The position numbers were made by a program, and so were the translations under genes. A stretch of 64,000 nucleotides of DNA, taken from Prevotella sp. GTDB lineage: Bacteria; Bacteroidota; Bacteroidia; Bacteroidales; Bacteroidaceae. The notes beneath the pieces are model-generated. The model made no database searches. It was not told where the DNA came from and saw only the letters and a program-made list of their open reading frames with translations. The number at the start of each line of letters is the position of its first letter. Positions within the stretch are counted from its first letter, which is position 1. Of the stretch, positions 41,524-51,000 are shown piece by piece. The stretch is from contig JAGBJJ010000011.1 in the NCBI GenBank assembly GCA_017934525.1, forward strand, positions 1 to 64,000. The letters are read 5' to 3'.

Positions 41524-44070
41524 TTATATATTAAAGAACACTCGTGCCATGATTTCGCGGGGACGCAGCCAGTTCTGCGTATAGACGGTCTGCGTGGTGC
41601 TCACCACCCGCCTTTCATAGTTGCGGTTGCCGAAAATATTGTAGCAGTAGAGACCGGCCTCGAAGCGCTTCTGGCGATAGGATACACTCAGATCGCTGAA
41701 GACGTTGGTCGTCGTCGAGGGGGCATTGCTGTGCATCAGGTCGGTGATCCATTCCACCTGCCAGCGGCCGGGCATCACATAGAATTTCAGCTGATGGCTA
41801 TAGACGTGGAGAGCCTCACGCGCCACGCCGTCCACCGTCTGACGACTGTAGTTGTAGTGCGACTGTTCCTCTACCGACAGCCAGTCAGTCGGTTGCGCCG
41901 AGACATTGAAGTTAGCCGATGCAGTATGCATCCGACAGGGTGTCAGCCGCTCAGCCAGCAGTACACTGTAGTTGTTGCGCCTCAGCGTAGCCTCGAGGCC
42001 GATGGTCAGGCGTGCCACATTGAATCCCTCGCTGACGCGCCCCGTCAGACTCCAGTTGTCAGAATGGGTATGTCCGCCGGTGGCCTGACGCTGATAGACA
42101 CCCATTGGCGTGAGCGTGCTGCGCCACAGCTGCTGGTTCTGCAAACTGTTGTAGCTGAAGCGCAGACCCGAGAAGAAGCCACGAATGGCATCGCTATAAT
42201 GCACGTCGGCATACACCGAGTGGGCGCGGGTGTTGTCAAAATGTCCGTTGCCCTGACTCATCTGCCGATAGCTGGTGAAGACGGGCATCGACGTCAGCTG
42301 GCGCAAGGCCAGTGGCGACCAGGCATAGTTGTAGACCGCATAAGCCTCCCAGCGGCCCGTGGGCTTGCAGTTCACGTAGAGGCGGGGTTCCACCAGCACG
42401 TCGCTGCGTCCGCGCCCGTCCAGCCGGCGCGCGAGCCACGTCAGCGGCAGAGCAAGGCTTACCCGCCACGTATTGTTTTTGAAGCTCAGTTCCGGGCTTA
42501 ACTGCGTCTTATACTCCGCATAGCGGTTGTCGCCCTCACCCAATGGGTTGCTGCTCTGCATGTGTTGGTGGCGTGCATTCTCGCTCAGCGTCCACGTTAG
42601 GTTCATGCGCCCCAACTTATAGCCGTAGCCCGTCGAGGCTCCCCAAAGCGTCGACGACATGTCGAGTCGTTCCCACGCACCGTCGGTGAGCAACAGCTGG
42701 CCGGGCAGGTCGTTGAGCGAAACATAGGCATTCAGCCGATAGCTGTGCTGGCGTATGGTGCGCACCATGCGCAGCTGGTCAGTCAGGTAACGACGGCGGG
42801 GCTTCACAGCTTCGGGGATTGCCCGCCGCAGGTTATCCATTGAGAGACCGTCGCTGCCGTTGTGGTCGATGTAGCCTTTCAGCGAGTTGGTCAGGTAGAG
42901 CGAATCGGTGTTCACCTTATAATGTACCTCGCCCTGCAGCTCGCGCCGCCGGCTCTCGGCCACGACGTCCTCCACCACCGTCTGCCCGCCCATCAGGTCA
43001 GTATAGCTGGTTTCCGTTCGCTGCTGCTGGTCGTTCTCGTCCCACAGTCCGTTCAGCTGCACACGCAGGTCGTTCTGCCGCGCCGTCTTGAAGAGCCAGT
43101 TGGTAGCGCCCATGTGGGTATGGTTGAAAGTGCTGCGGCGGCGCTCTGTCTGCGGTGCGGGCAAGGCGATATTGCTCAGCAGCAGGCCCTCGGTAGGAGC
43201 ATAGTCGAAGAGTGCGCCAATGTCGAGCACCTCACGGGCTATATCCTTGCCTGTATTGTTCAGCTTATACATCGAGATACTCTGCCGGCGCTTGGCAAAC
43301 TGCATCATCATGGCGCGGCAATCGGCCAGCCACTCACTGTGTCCTTGCAGCGAGTGGCCCCCGGCCAGGTCAGCAAAGCCCTGCCACACATTCTTCGCAT
43401 CGTCTTTCAGCACAATGTTCAGGGCGGCCTGCTCGCTGAAGTTGATATTCTTCAGGGCCTTTACGGGCTGGTGGTTGCGCATCACCTGTACCTTCTTCAC
43501 CTTGTCGGCCTGCAGGTTTTCCGACACCTGGGCATACTTCGCCCCCGTGAGGTCCATGCCCTCAATGTAGAACTTGTTGATTGCCTTGCCCTCATACTCT
43601 ATCGAGCCGTCGGCGTTCACCTTCATGCCGGGCATCTTGCGTATCACATCAGCGATGGATCGGTCTTGCTTCTGCTGAAAACCGGCCACACTGTAGTTCA
43701 GCGTATCGCCCTCCTCGCGGATGCGCCGCCCTCTGACACGCACCTCTTTTATCTGCACAGCCTCTTCGCTGAGCACGATGGTCTGTCCGCTACGGAAACG
43801 GCTGAGGGCAAGCGTATCGCGTCGGTAGCCCATCTTCGAGCACAGCAGCCATTGGGCATCGCGGCCCTGGGGCACGCTGACCGCAAACTGCCCATCGGCT
43901 TTCGAGCGGGCAAAAGCCACCGTCTTCCATTGCGCATCGGCCACCACTACCGACACCTGCGCCAGCGGCGTATCTCCATCGGTGACGATGCGGCCCGCCA
44001 GCGTCTGTGCCTTGACAGCACCGATACTGCCAAACAGGAGCCCAAAGAGTAATATCAGACACTTCATCAA
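41524..44070 (-). CDS. TonB receptor-like outer membrane protein with carboxypeptidase-like domain
   Basis: An 848-residue outer membrane protein. A signal peptide (MMKCLILLFGLLFGSIGAVKA) is followed by a carboxypeptidase-like regulatory domain (about 22-105, LAGRIVTDGDTPLAQVSVVV) and a plug region containing SIADVIRKMPGMKVNADGSI and EYEGKAINKFYIEGMDLTGA. The rest forms a long barrel ending in PREIMARVFFNI. The plug pattern with INKFYIEGMDL is typical of the Bacteroidales receptor-like proteins that accompany GLPGLI proteins. It lies 33 bases after the GLPGLI gene. The substrate is unknown; a peptide or a protein partner is possible given the M56 protease at the end of the unit. Confidence 0.9.
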   Translation of the reverse strand: MMKCLILLFGLLFGSIGAVKAQTLAGRIVTDGDTPLAQVSVVVADAQWKTVAFARSKADGQFAVSVPQGRDAQWLLCSKMGYRRDTLALSRFRSGQTIVLSEEAVQIKEVRVRGRRIREEGDTLNYSVAGFQQKQDRSIADVIRKMPGMKVNADGSIEYEGKAINKFYIEGMDLTGAKYAQVSENLQADKVKKVQVMRNHQPVKALKNINFSEQAALNIVLKDDAKNVWQGFADLAGGHSLQGHSEWLADCRAMMMQFAKRRQSISMYKLNNTGKDIAREVLDIGALFDYAPTEGLLLSNIALPAPQTERRRSTFNHTHMGATNWLFKTARQNDLRVQLNGLWDENDQQQRTETSYTDLMGGQTVVEDVVAESRRRELQGEVHYKVNTDSLYLTNSLKGYIDHNGSDGLSMDNLRRAIPEAVKPRRRYLTDQLRMVRTIRQHSYRLNAYVSLNDLPGQLLLTDGAWERLDMSSTLWGASTGYGYKLGRMNLTWTLSENARHQHMQSSNPLGEGDNRYAEYKTQLSPELSFKNNTWRVSLALPLTWLARRLDGRGRSDVLVEPRLYVNCKPTGRWEAYAVYNYAWSPLALRQLTSMPVFTSYRQMSQGNGHFDNTRAHSVYADVHYSDAIRGFFSGLRFSYNSLQNQQLWRSTLTPMGVYQRQATGGHTHSDNWSLTGRVSEGFNVARLTIGLEATLRRNNYSVLLAERLTPCRMHTASANFNVSAQPTDWLSVEEQSHYNYSRQTVDGVAREALHVYSHQLKFYVMPGRWQVEWITDLMHSNAPSTTTNVFSDLSVSYRQKRFEAGLYCYNIFGNRNYERRVVSTTQTVYTQNWLRPREIMARVFFNI

Positions 44071-44103
44071 TGCACAATAGTTGTTTACCTCTACATCTAC
44101 CTA

Positions 44104-44943
44104 CTACTTCTTCTCAAACAGCTCCATGAAACTGGGCTCATAGCCAATCCATTTGTCTATCTTTTTCCCGCTGTCATCCACGCTGACAATGGTCACCGAG
44201 GCGCCATATCGCTGGCGCAGCATGTCTGTGGGATCTTTCAGAGCCTTGGCACGCAGCCTTTGCATATCTTTCTGCGTGGCCTTCACGTATTTGCTGAGGC
44301 TCAGCGCGAGCGGTTCGCCCTTGCCCTGCAGCACCTCGTAGCAGTCAAACGAGTATATGCCGCTGTCGTCATGGGCCGAGAGAATAAGACCGGGCAGTCC
44401 GCACAGCTTCCACGGGCCGCAGCTGAAGGGCAGGTCGAGGGCATACCAGGCCGTCCACCGTCGTCCGCGCCACGTGGTCTGCGCTTTCTGGCAGGCATAG
44501 GTGGCCACAATGGTGTCGCCCTCCACGAGCTGCCACTCCATCTGGTCCATCGGTTCCTCCACGCCATACCAGTCTGTGAGCACCTGCGTGACGAGCGTCA
44601 GCTGGCCCTCTTTCGGGTGGTTGGTCATCACCTCGTAATCCTCGCCGCCGCGCGGCATGCGGTCGCTTTTAACCATGCTGACAATCTCCATCGGACTGGC
44701 TTTGACTCTTGCGAGCGAGTCAGAAATCGCGTCAGCCCGCCGTTTGCGTATGCTGTAGAACAGCGACTGCCGCTCGCCTATGAGCAGAGCCTTCTCGTCC
44801 TCCTTCAGCGTCGAGTCATTGACAGCCTGTTTGTAGCTGGCTTTGTAGTGTACTTCCAGCACCGAGGTATCAGCCCCGGTCTGAGCATGCAGCCCCAGCG
44901 GCATCGCCATCAGGCAGCAAAGTGCTATCGTTAACTTGTTCAT
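44104..44943 (-). CDS. GLPGLI family protein
   Basis: A 279-residue secreted protein (signal MNKLTIALCCLMAMPLGLHAQ) with the family-defining motif GPWKLCGLPGLILSAHD, in which GLPGLI is exact. The N-terminus after the signal holds LEVHYKASYKQAVND, as in other members of this Bacteroidetes family. GLPGLI proteins are usually paired with outer membrane receptors; their molecular role is not established. It heads the four-gene unit ending in the BlaI/M56 pair and lies downstream of the TPR gene and a 44-codon ORF. A promoter of its own was not found. Confidence 0.92.
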   Translation of the reverse strand: MNKLTIALCCLMAMPLGLHAQTGADTSVLEVHYKASYKQAVNDSTLKEDEKALLIGERQSLFYSIRKRRADAISDSLARVKASPMEIVSMVKSDRMPRGGEDYEVMTNHPKEGQLTLVTQVLTDWYGVEEPMDQMEWQLVEGDTIVATYACQKAQTTWRGRRWTAWYALDLPFSCGPWKLCGLPGLILSAHDDSGIYSFDCYEVLQGKGEPLALSLSKYVKATQKDMQRLRAKALKDPTDMLRQRYGASVTIVSVDDSGKKIDKWIGYEPSFMELFEKK

Positions 44944-45096
44944 TTCCTTACCATATTTTCTTTTGTTTCTTTTTCGGCATTATCAGCAATTCAAGAAGCA
45001 GCAGTCTCATTTCTACTTTTTCTTGTCAATTCATTCCATGAGGTTCAGGTCATGGTTTGGCATCCGCACCCTGCTGCCATCGGCCCTGTATTTATT
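44944..45096. other. Spacer upstream of the GLPGLI gene
   Basis: This T- and A-rich spacer of 153 bases separates the 44-codon ORF from the GLPGLI start. I see no TAnnTTTG box on the minus strand, no hairpin of note, and no further ORF of credible codon use. Confidence 0.35.
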
Positions 45097-45231
45097 TTAC
45101 CGCCCGTCATCTGACAGAGGAAACCGGCAGTTTTTTTCCACCTTGCGGGCATTCACCTGCTGCAGCTCTTTCTGCGAGCACTTTGTGAGTGGAGCCAACT
45201 CGAGTTTGACAGCCATTCCGTCACCTTTCAT
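45097..45231 (-). CDS. Small ORF (44 aa) with RiPP-leader-like pattern
   Basis: Found by reading the gap by eye. It starts 16 bases after the stop of the TPR gene (ATG at 45231, or 45216). The sequence has the spaced hydrophobic residues of Bacteroidetes peptide leaders, KLELAPLT followed by KELQQVNA, and then a short basic end with one Cys (NCRFPLSDDGR). There is no GG or GA cleavage site and no modification enzyme near it, so a ribosomally made, modified peptide is speculative. It could be an unrelated small protein or a chance frame. Confidence 0.35.
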   Translation of the reverse strand: MKGDGMAVKLELAPLTKCSQKELQQVNARKVEKNCRFPLSDDGR

Positions 45232-45247
45232 AAGCTTATATCTTTTT

Positions 45248-46279
45248 TTATTCTTTAAACTCTTCTAGTTTTTCCTCAGCCTTCCGCACCCACGCGTCTA
45301 CCTGCGGGCTGCGCTTCTTGTCGGGTATCATATCCATCAGTTGTGCGAGGTTCAACACCTGCTGATAGGCGTAGCGAGCATTGTCGATGTCACCAATGCG
45401 CTCGTAACAGCCCGCCACACGCCATGCTACACGCATGTCTCCATAGCCTCCGTACACCATGACGGTCTTCAGTTCTTCCAGTTCCAGCGAGTCGCGTCCC
45501 AACTGGGCATAGCCATCGGCCAGCTCCTGATGCAGGGAGCGCAGCAGTTCGGTGTTCGGCGTCAGCTGTTCTATCACCTTACTTATATATTCTACACCCT
45601 CCTCGGCATGTCCTGTCTTCACCGCCGAGATGCCTAGGCGATAGAGGCAGTTGTTGTTCTGGAAGTGGTTTATCTCTGCCGCCTGTTTCAGGAAGACATA
45701 GGCCGAATCGTACGCCTCATCCTGAAAATAGCAAAGGCCTAAAGAGTAGGCCACGTCGAAGGTGCGCATGCCCTCGCGCAGCAGATGCCGGTAGACGGGA
45801 CGGGCCAGTTCGAAATTCATGTTCTGGAAACAGGCGTGGGCAAACTGCCGCGCCACGAGCAGATGCTCTGGGTGGCGCAGATTGTAGGGTCCAGTGATAC
45901 TGATGGCTTTGTCAGGCTTTTCCTCCTCGTTGTAGAGTCGGGCCATGTCGGCAATGATTTCAGCATCATCGGCATTCCTCTGCAGACATTTCTGTCCCCA
46001 GTAGAACATATCGGGCCGTCGCCCCAACCGCTGGTAGCTGTAATAGAGCGCATGATAGGCCTCGGCCGTCAGCGGCGACGTCTTCACTTCGATGAACTGC
46101 TGGGCCAAAGGGTCGAGCACGTCGACACAGCGCTGATAGGCCCCGCGCCCGTAGTAGCTGAGCCCAAGGGCCGAGAGACTGTCCACACGAGCACTGTCAG
46201 TGCTTTGCGGCTCCTGCGCCCTGCCCGCCAGCCCTAAACACAGAGTCATGGCAAGGACTAAGATTCGGTTCTTCTGCAT
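45248..46279 (-). CDS. Secreted TPR-repeat protein
   Basis: A 343-residue protein with a signal peptide (MQKNRILVLAMTLCLGLAGRA) and a helical array of tetratricopeptide-like repeats, for example LGLSYYGRGAYQRCVDVLDP, AEAYHALYYSYQRLGRRPDM and NCLYRLGISAVKTGHAEEGV. The C-terminus is a short charged helix (WVRKAEEKLEEFKE). Soluble periplasmic TPR proteins commonly act as scaffolds for envelope complexes; nothing more specific can be read. It is the first gene of the minus-strand run that continues to the 44-codon ORF and the GLPGLI unit. A -7 box lies upstream. Confidence 0.85.
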   Translation of the reverse strand: MQKNRILVLAMTLCLGLAGRAQEPQSTDSARVDSLSALGLSYYGRGAYQRCVDVLDPLAQQFIEVKTSPLTAEAYHALYYSYQRLGRRPDMFYWGQKCLQRNADDAEIIADMARLYNEEEKPDKAISITGPYNLRHPEHLLVARQFAHACFQNMNFELARPVYRHLLREGMRTFDVAYSLGLCYFQDEAYDSAYVFLKQAAEINHFQNNNCLYRLGISAVKTGHAEEGVEYISKVIEQLTPNTELLRSLHQELADGYAQLGRDSLELEELKTVMVYGGYGDMRVAWRVAGCYERIGDIDNARYAYQQVLNLAQLMDMIPDKKRSPQVDAWVRKAEEKLEEFKE

Positions 46280-46604
46280 AATGCTTATTGATTGTTTACG
46301 GAGTATACGTCTAAAAAGTTATTGGTCTGATTTACAACAAGACGCAGCAAAGATACAAAAAAGATGCAATTTAAACTAATTCTATTAGTTAAATAAACTA
46401 AAGCGTTTAGTTTTTAACGTTATGTGCGCCGCATTTATGTCGCATTACCTTAATTAATCCACACTTCACATAAAGAATGGCATGCAGTAAGTGCATCTCT
46501 GAAGATGCAACAACTATCGCCTCCAATCCCAGCACCATAGCTTTTATACATTGCGGCAGCACTATAACCAAAGAAAAAGACGACTATACAAACAGAATAC
46601 TGCC
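46280..46604 (-). promoter_or_regulatory. Intergenic region upstream of the TPR gene
   Basis: A -7 box TAtcTTTG lies at 46355-46348 on the minus strand, 69 bases before the TPR start. A small 7-bp hairpin (46492-46498 with 46503-46509) lies near the end of the kinase gene. The rest of these 325 bases is AT-rich and holds no other recognisable feature. Confidence 0.5.
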
Positions 46605-47744
46605 CTACCGCCGCTTCAGCTCTATGCGGAAAGTGGTGCCGCGGCCCACTTCAGAGTACTTCACATAGATGTGCCCCTTGTGATATTCCTCCACGATGCG
46701 TTTGGCCAGCGAGAGCCCCAGTCCCCAACCGCGTTTCTTCGTGGTGAAGCCAGGGCGGAATACGTTCTTCACGTTTTTCTTTCTGATGCCCTTGCCCGTA
46801 TCAGCCACCTCGACGGCCACCACGTCATCCTCCTCAAGCAGCCAGAGATCAATCCTGCCACTGCCGCCTTCCATGGCATCGACAGCGTTCTTGCAGAGAT
46901 TCTCAATGACCCACTCAAAAAGCGAGGCATTGAGCTTCACCACCACATCATGGCTGGGATAATGGCCCTCGATGGCCACCTTCTGCGACGTGCGTTTGTC
47001 CATATACACGATGACACGGTCGAGCAGTTCGTTCATCGACGTCTCGACAGGCTCAGGCAGCGACCCTATCTTCGAGAAGCGGTCGGCTATCAGCTTCAGC
47101 CGCTCCACGTCTTTGTTCATCTCGGGTATCAGGTCGTCTTCAGGATAGTTTTCCTTCAGAATCTCCACCCACGCCATCAGCGAGGAGATGGGCGTGCCAA
47201 GCTGATGGGCCGTCTCCTTCGACAAGCCCACCCACACCTTGTTCTGCTCTGCCCGCTTTGACGAGAGCAGGGCAAAGATGGCCACCACGACGAAAATCAT
47301 CACGATGCCCAACTGCCAGTAGGGATAATATGTCAGACGTTTCAGAAGCGTTGATTCATCGTAGCATACCAACTGGTAGCCCGGCAAATCAGTAAACTCA
47401 ATTTTGATAGCGTGTCCGGCCTCCTTCATCCGCTGCGCGTAATCAGCCACATCCACATCGTCGGCAATGTTGCGATAGTCCATCACGTCGCCCTCATCGC
47501 TCAACACGATGACAGGAATGGTGTTGTTGCCTTCGATGACGGCCGTCACAAGCGTCAGATCGGTGTTCTCGTCGGCCTCGTTGAGGGCGTGCATGGCCTC
47601 TGCCCACAGCTCCATCTTGCTGCGCTCCTCCTCCTGGAGGTCGCGCACCAGAAAATGGCTGGCCAACAGCGATGCCACCGCTATTGCCACGGCGGCCGCC
47701 ACGAGCCATATCTTCACTTGTCGGATTCGGTCGGTCCACTGCAT
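46605..47744 (-). CDS. Sensor histidine kinase (orphan)
   Basis: A 379-residue inner membrane kinase with two transmembrane segments (about 12-32 and 145-161) flanking a periplasmic sensor of about 110 residues. The H box KETAHQLGTPISSLMAW has the phosphoacceptor His180, the N box ENLCKNAVDAM follows near 275, and DTGKGI and GWGLGLSLAKRIV are the ATP-binding G boxes. The H box with QLGTPISSL belongs to the Bacteroidetes type. No response regulator gene is next to it in this window, so its partner is elsewhere. The signal is unknown. Confidence 0.93.
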   Translation of the reverse strand: MQWTDRIRQVKIWLVAAAVAIAVASLLASHFLVRDLQEEERSKMELWAEAMHALNEADENTDLTLVTAVIEGNNTIPVIVLSDEGDVMDYRNIADDVDVADYAQRMKEAGHAIKIEFTDLPGYQLVCYDESTLLKRLTYYPYWQLGIVMIFVVVAIFALLSSKRAEQNKVWVGLSKETAHQLGTPISSLMAWVEILKENYPEDDLIPEMNKDVERLKLIADRFSKIGSLPEPVETSMNELLDRVIVYMDKRTSQKVAIEGHYPSHDVVVKLNASLFEWVIENLCKNAVDAMEGGSGRIDLWLLEEDDVVAVEVADTGKGIRKKNVKNVFRPGFTTKKRGWGLGLSLAKRIVEEYHKGHIYVKYSEVGRGTTFRIELKRR

Positions 47745-47905
47745 ATGTTATTAACGCAGCAAATTCGGTTTTATTACATCACAGCTGTTTGATTTAACCG
47801 TAATTAATGGCTAAACATCACGAAATAAAGCGGTTAGCAAGAAGCATAGCGTAGTAATAGCGTACATTGCATGTGTTCTCAGCGTAGCCAAAACGTAAGC
47901 ATTTA
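47745..47905. other. Intergenic region between kinase and susC
   Basis: These bases separate the divergent kinase and SusC genes. I see no ORF, hairpin or clear kinase promoter. Confidence 0.3.
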
Positions 47906-47937
47906 TTTGCCTAAAGAGCAAATATTATATAATTTTG
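47906..47937 (+). promoter_or_regulatory. Promoter of the SusC-SusD polysaccharide locus
   Basis: TTTG at 47906-47909, 20-base spacer, TAatTTTG at 47930-47937. A leader of about 90 bases precedes the susC ATG. Full consensus match; the regulator encoded at 57165 probably acts upstream of here. Confidence 0.8.
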
Positions 47938-48032
47938 CAAAGACATCAGCCGACGAAACCAATAACTATCGGCGAAGGCTCTGACTATTAACACGTGATT
48001 ACATCTTACAACTTAAAACAAAATTACAATCT

Positions 48033-51000
48033 ATGGGAAAGTTTTTCAAGACTTTAGCAGTTGCTTTGCTCATCCCGATGACATCATTGGCACAAAGCAA
48101 CGGAGTGAAGGGACAGGTGCTCGATGAATATGGCGACCCCGTGATTGGCGCGACCGTGCGCCTGGCAGGCTCTACAACAGACGGCACCATCACCGACATC
48201 GACGGCAACTACGTGCTCAGTGGCGCAAAGAGCGGCGATGTGCTCACCATAACATATGTGGGCATGAAGCCCCAGACACTGAAGGTCAGCTCTGGCGTGA
48301 TGAACGTGAGACTGGAAGCCGACGCCTTGGCCCTCGAGGAAACCGTCGTCATCGGTTATGGTGTGTCAAAGTCGAAAGACCTCACGTCGCCCATCGAGAC
48401 GGTGAAGGCCGCCGAGATAGCCACGGTGCCCAGCAGCTCGCCCATGGCAGCCCTGCAGGGCAAGGTGGCCGGCGTGAACGTAGTGAACAGCGGCGCCCCT
48501 GGTGCCGGTCCTACGGTGACCGTGCGCGGCCTGGGCAGCTTCGGCAGCACCACGCCACTCTACGTCGTCGACGGCATGTTCTACGACAACATCAACTTCC
48601 TCAACAACTCCGACATCGAGGAACTGGCCATCCTGAAAGACGCCTCCGCCTCGGCCATCTACGGTGTGCGTGCTGCCAACGGCGTGGTAATCATCACCAC
48701 GAAAAAGGGCAGGAAGAACGAGGAGGCCAAGATCAGCTATGAGGGCTACGTAGGGTTTCAGAAGGCTACCAACGTGCTTAAGATGGCCAATTCGAGCCAG
48801 TATGCCCAGATGCTGCGCGAAACGGGCATCAGCGACTACAACGACATGCTGCAGCAGAGCATCAGCCACTATGGCGGCAACTTTGAGCGCAACGAGTACG
48901 GAGCTGACACCAACTGGTATGACGAACTGCTGCGCACGGCCGTCATCACCAACCACAGCCTCAACATCGTGGGCGGCACCGAGCGCGCCAGCTACGGCGT
49001 GGGCATGAGCTATCTCGACCAGGAAGGCATCCTCGACACCGACAACAACTACCGCCGGCTGAACTTCCGCGGCAACATCGACTACAAGGCCACCAGCTGG
49101 CTCACCGTCGGCATGAACGCCGTATTCAGCATCAACACGTGGGAGCTGCCCAACAACAGGGCCTGGCAGCAGGCTTACAACATGCCCGGCATCTTCCCCG
49201 TCTACGATGCGGCCACGGCCGACATCTACACCGACGGCTATGCCTCGCCCAACACCATAGGCGTGAGCAACAACTTCTATAACCCTGTGGCTACAGCTAA
49301 CCTCTACGACTCGCAGAACCGCAGCTACCAGGTGCTCTCGAACTTCTACGCCGACCTGCAGCTGCTGCCCCAGAGGCTCAACCTGCGCACCAGCTTCAGC
49401 TACGACTACACCGGACTGCGCGCCACGGCTTTCACGCCGAAATACAATATCGGCACCGTGCAGCGCACCACCAATACGCAGCTGACCAAAAGCACATCGA
49501 ACTTCAACAACTATATCTGGGACAATACCCTGACCTACACCGACGAGTGGGGCGCCCACGGGCTCACCGCCATGCTCGGCACATCGATGCGCCAAGAGCG
49601 CTACGACTTTCTCACCGGTACGGCCCAGAACGTACCTGACGGACAGAAGAGTTGGAAATATCTCTCCCTGGGCGACACCGAGGGCATCATCGTCGACGAT
49701 GACGGCTACCGCTATCGCGGACTGTCATACTTCGGACGTGTGGCCTACAACTATGCCCACCGCTATCTGCTCACCGTCACCTTCCGTGCCGACGGCAGTT
49801 CGAAGTATAACGACAAGTGGGGCTATTTCCCCTCTGTGGGCGCTGCATGGGTGGTGAGCGACGAGCCCTTCATGAAGGACGTCGGCTTCATCGATTTCCT
49901 GAAACTGCGCGCCAGCTGGGGTAAGCTCGGCAACGACCGCGGCATCGCCAGCGCAGGCTATGCTTCGGCCACACCGGGCCGCAGCGTGTTCGGCAACAGC
50001 GTACTCGACGGCTACATCAACGGCTCGAATTTCAGCTGGCTCGGATGGGAGGTGGTGAAGGAGACTAACATCGGCGTGAGCTTCGCTACGCTGAAGAACC
50101 GCCTGACGCTCGACGTCGACTTCTACAACCGCATCACCGACAATGCCATCATCGCGCCCACACGACCCATGCAGAATGTATCCATTGCCGGCAACTGGGC
50201 TGAGATACTAAACCGCGGTCTCGACGTCAACATCGGTTGGAGCGACCGCGTGGGCAAAGACTTCTCCTATCAGATAGGTGCCAACATGAGCTATCTGCAC
50301 AACCGCGTACACTCGCTCAAGGACGGCATCAACATGCTCATAGGCGGCAAGACTGTGCAGAAGGTGGGCGAGAAGATGAACAGCTACTACGGCTACAAGG
50401 TCATCGGCATCTATCAGACGCCCGAACAGGTGGCGGCCGACCCCATCGCCGTAGCCAACGGGCTGCAGCCAGGCGACTTCATCTATGAGGACACTAACGA
50501 CGACGGCGAGCTTAACGGACTGGACAAACAGACGCTCGGCTCCTACGTGCCCGACGTCACCTACGGCTTCAGCCTCGCTGCACAGTGGCGTGCCTTCGAC
50601 TTCAGCATGAGTTTCTACGGTCAGGCCGGCGGCGAACTATGGAACCGCAAGCGTGCCCTGCGCTATGCTGCCCAGAACTACAACTTCGACCTTGCCCAGT
50701 ATGATGACCGCTGGACCGGCGCCGGCTCCACCAACGAGCACCCCTCGGCAGCAGCACTCATGCGCAGCTGGAACATAGGCGACAGCCAGAACGCCTCTTA
50801 CTTTGTGGAGAGCAGCGACTTCTTCCGCATCCAAAACATCAACCTGGGCTACACCTTTAAGAACATCCAGATAGGCAGCTACACGCTGCCCAGCCTGCGC
50901 ATCAGCGCCACGGCCGACCGCCCATGGACTACCTTCAAGGCCCACAGCTTCACACCTGAGCTGACCGATGCCGAGGGATGGGACACCGAGGTGTATCCCC

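Noticed and set aside
42862..44052. 396-codon plus-strand ORF opposite the receptor-like gene
   Set aside because: Antisense shadow of a well-supported outer membrane protein gene, with no recognisable motif.
44936..45268. 110-codon plus-strand ORF between GLPGLI and TPR genes
   Set aside because: Phe/Ser/Leu-rich, overlaps both neighbouring genes antisense, and has no promoter or family match.
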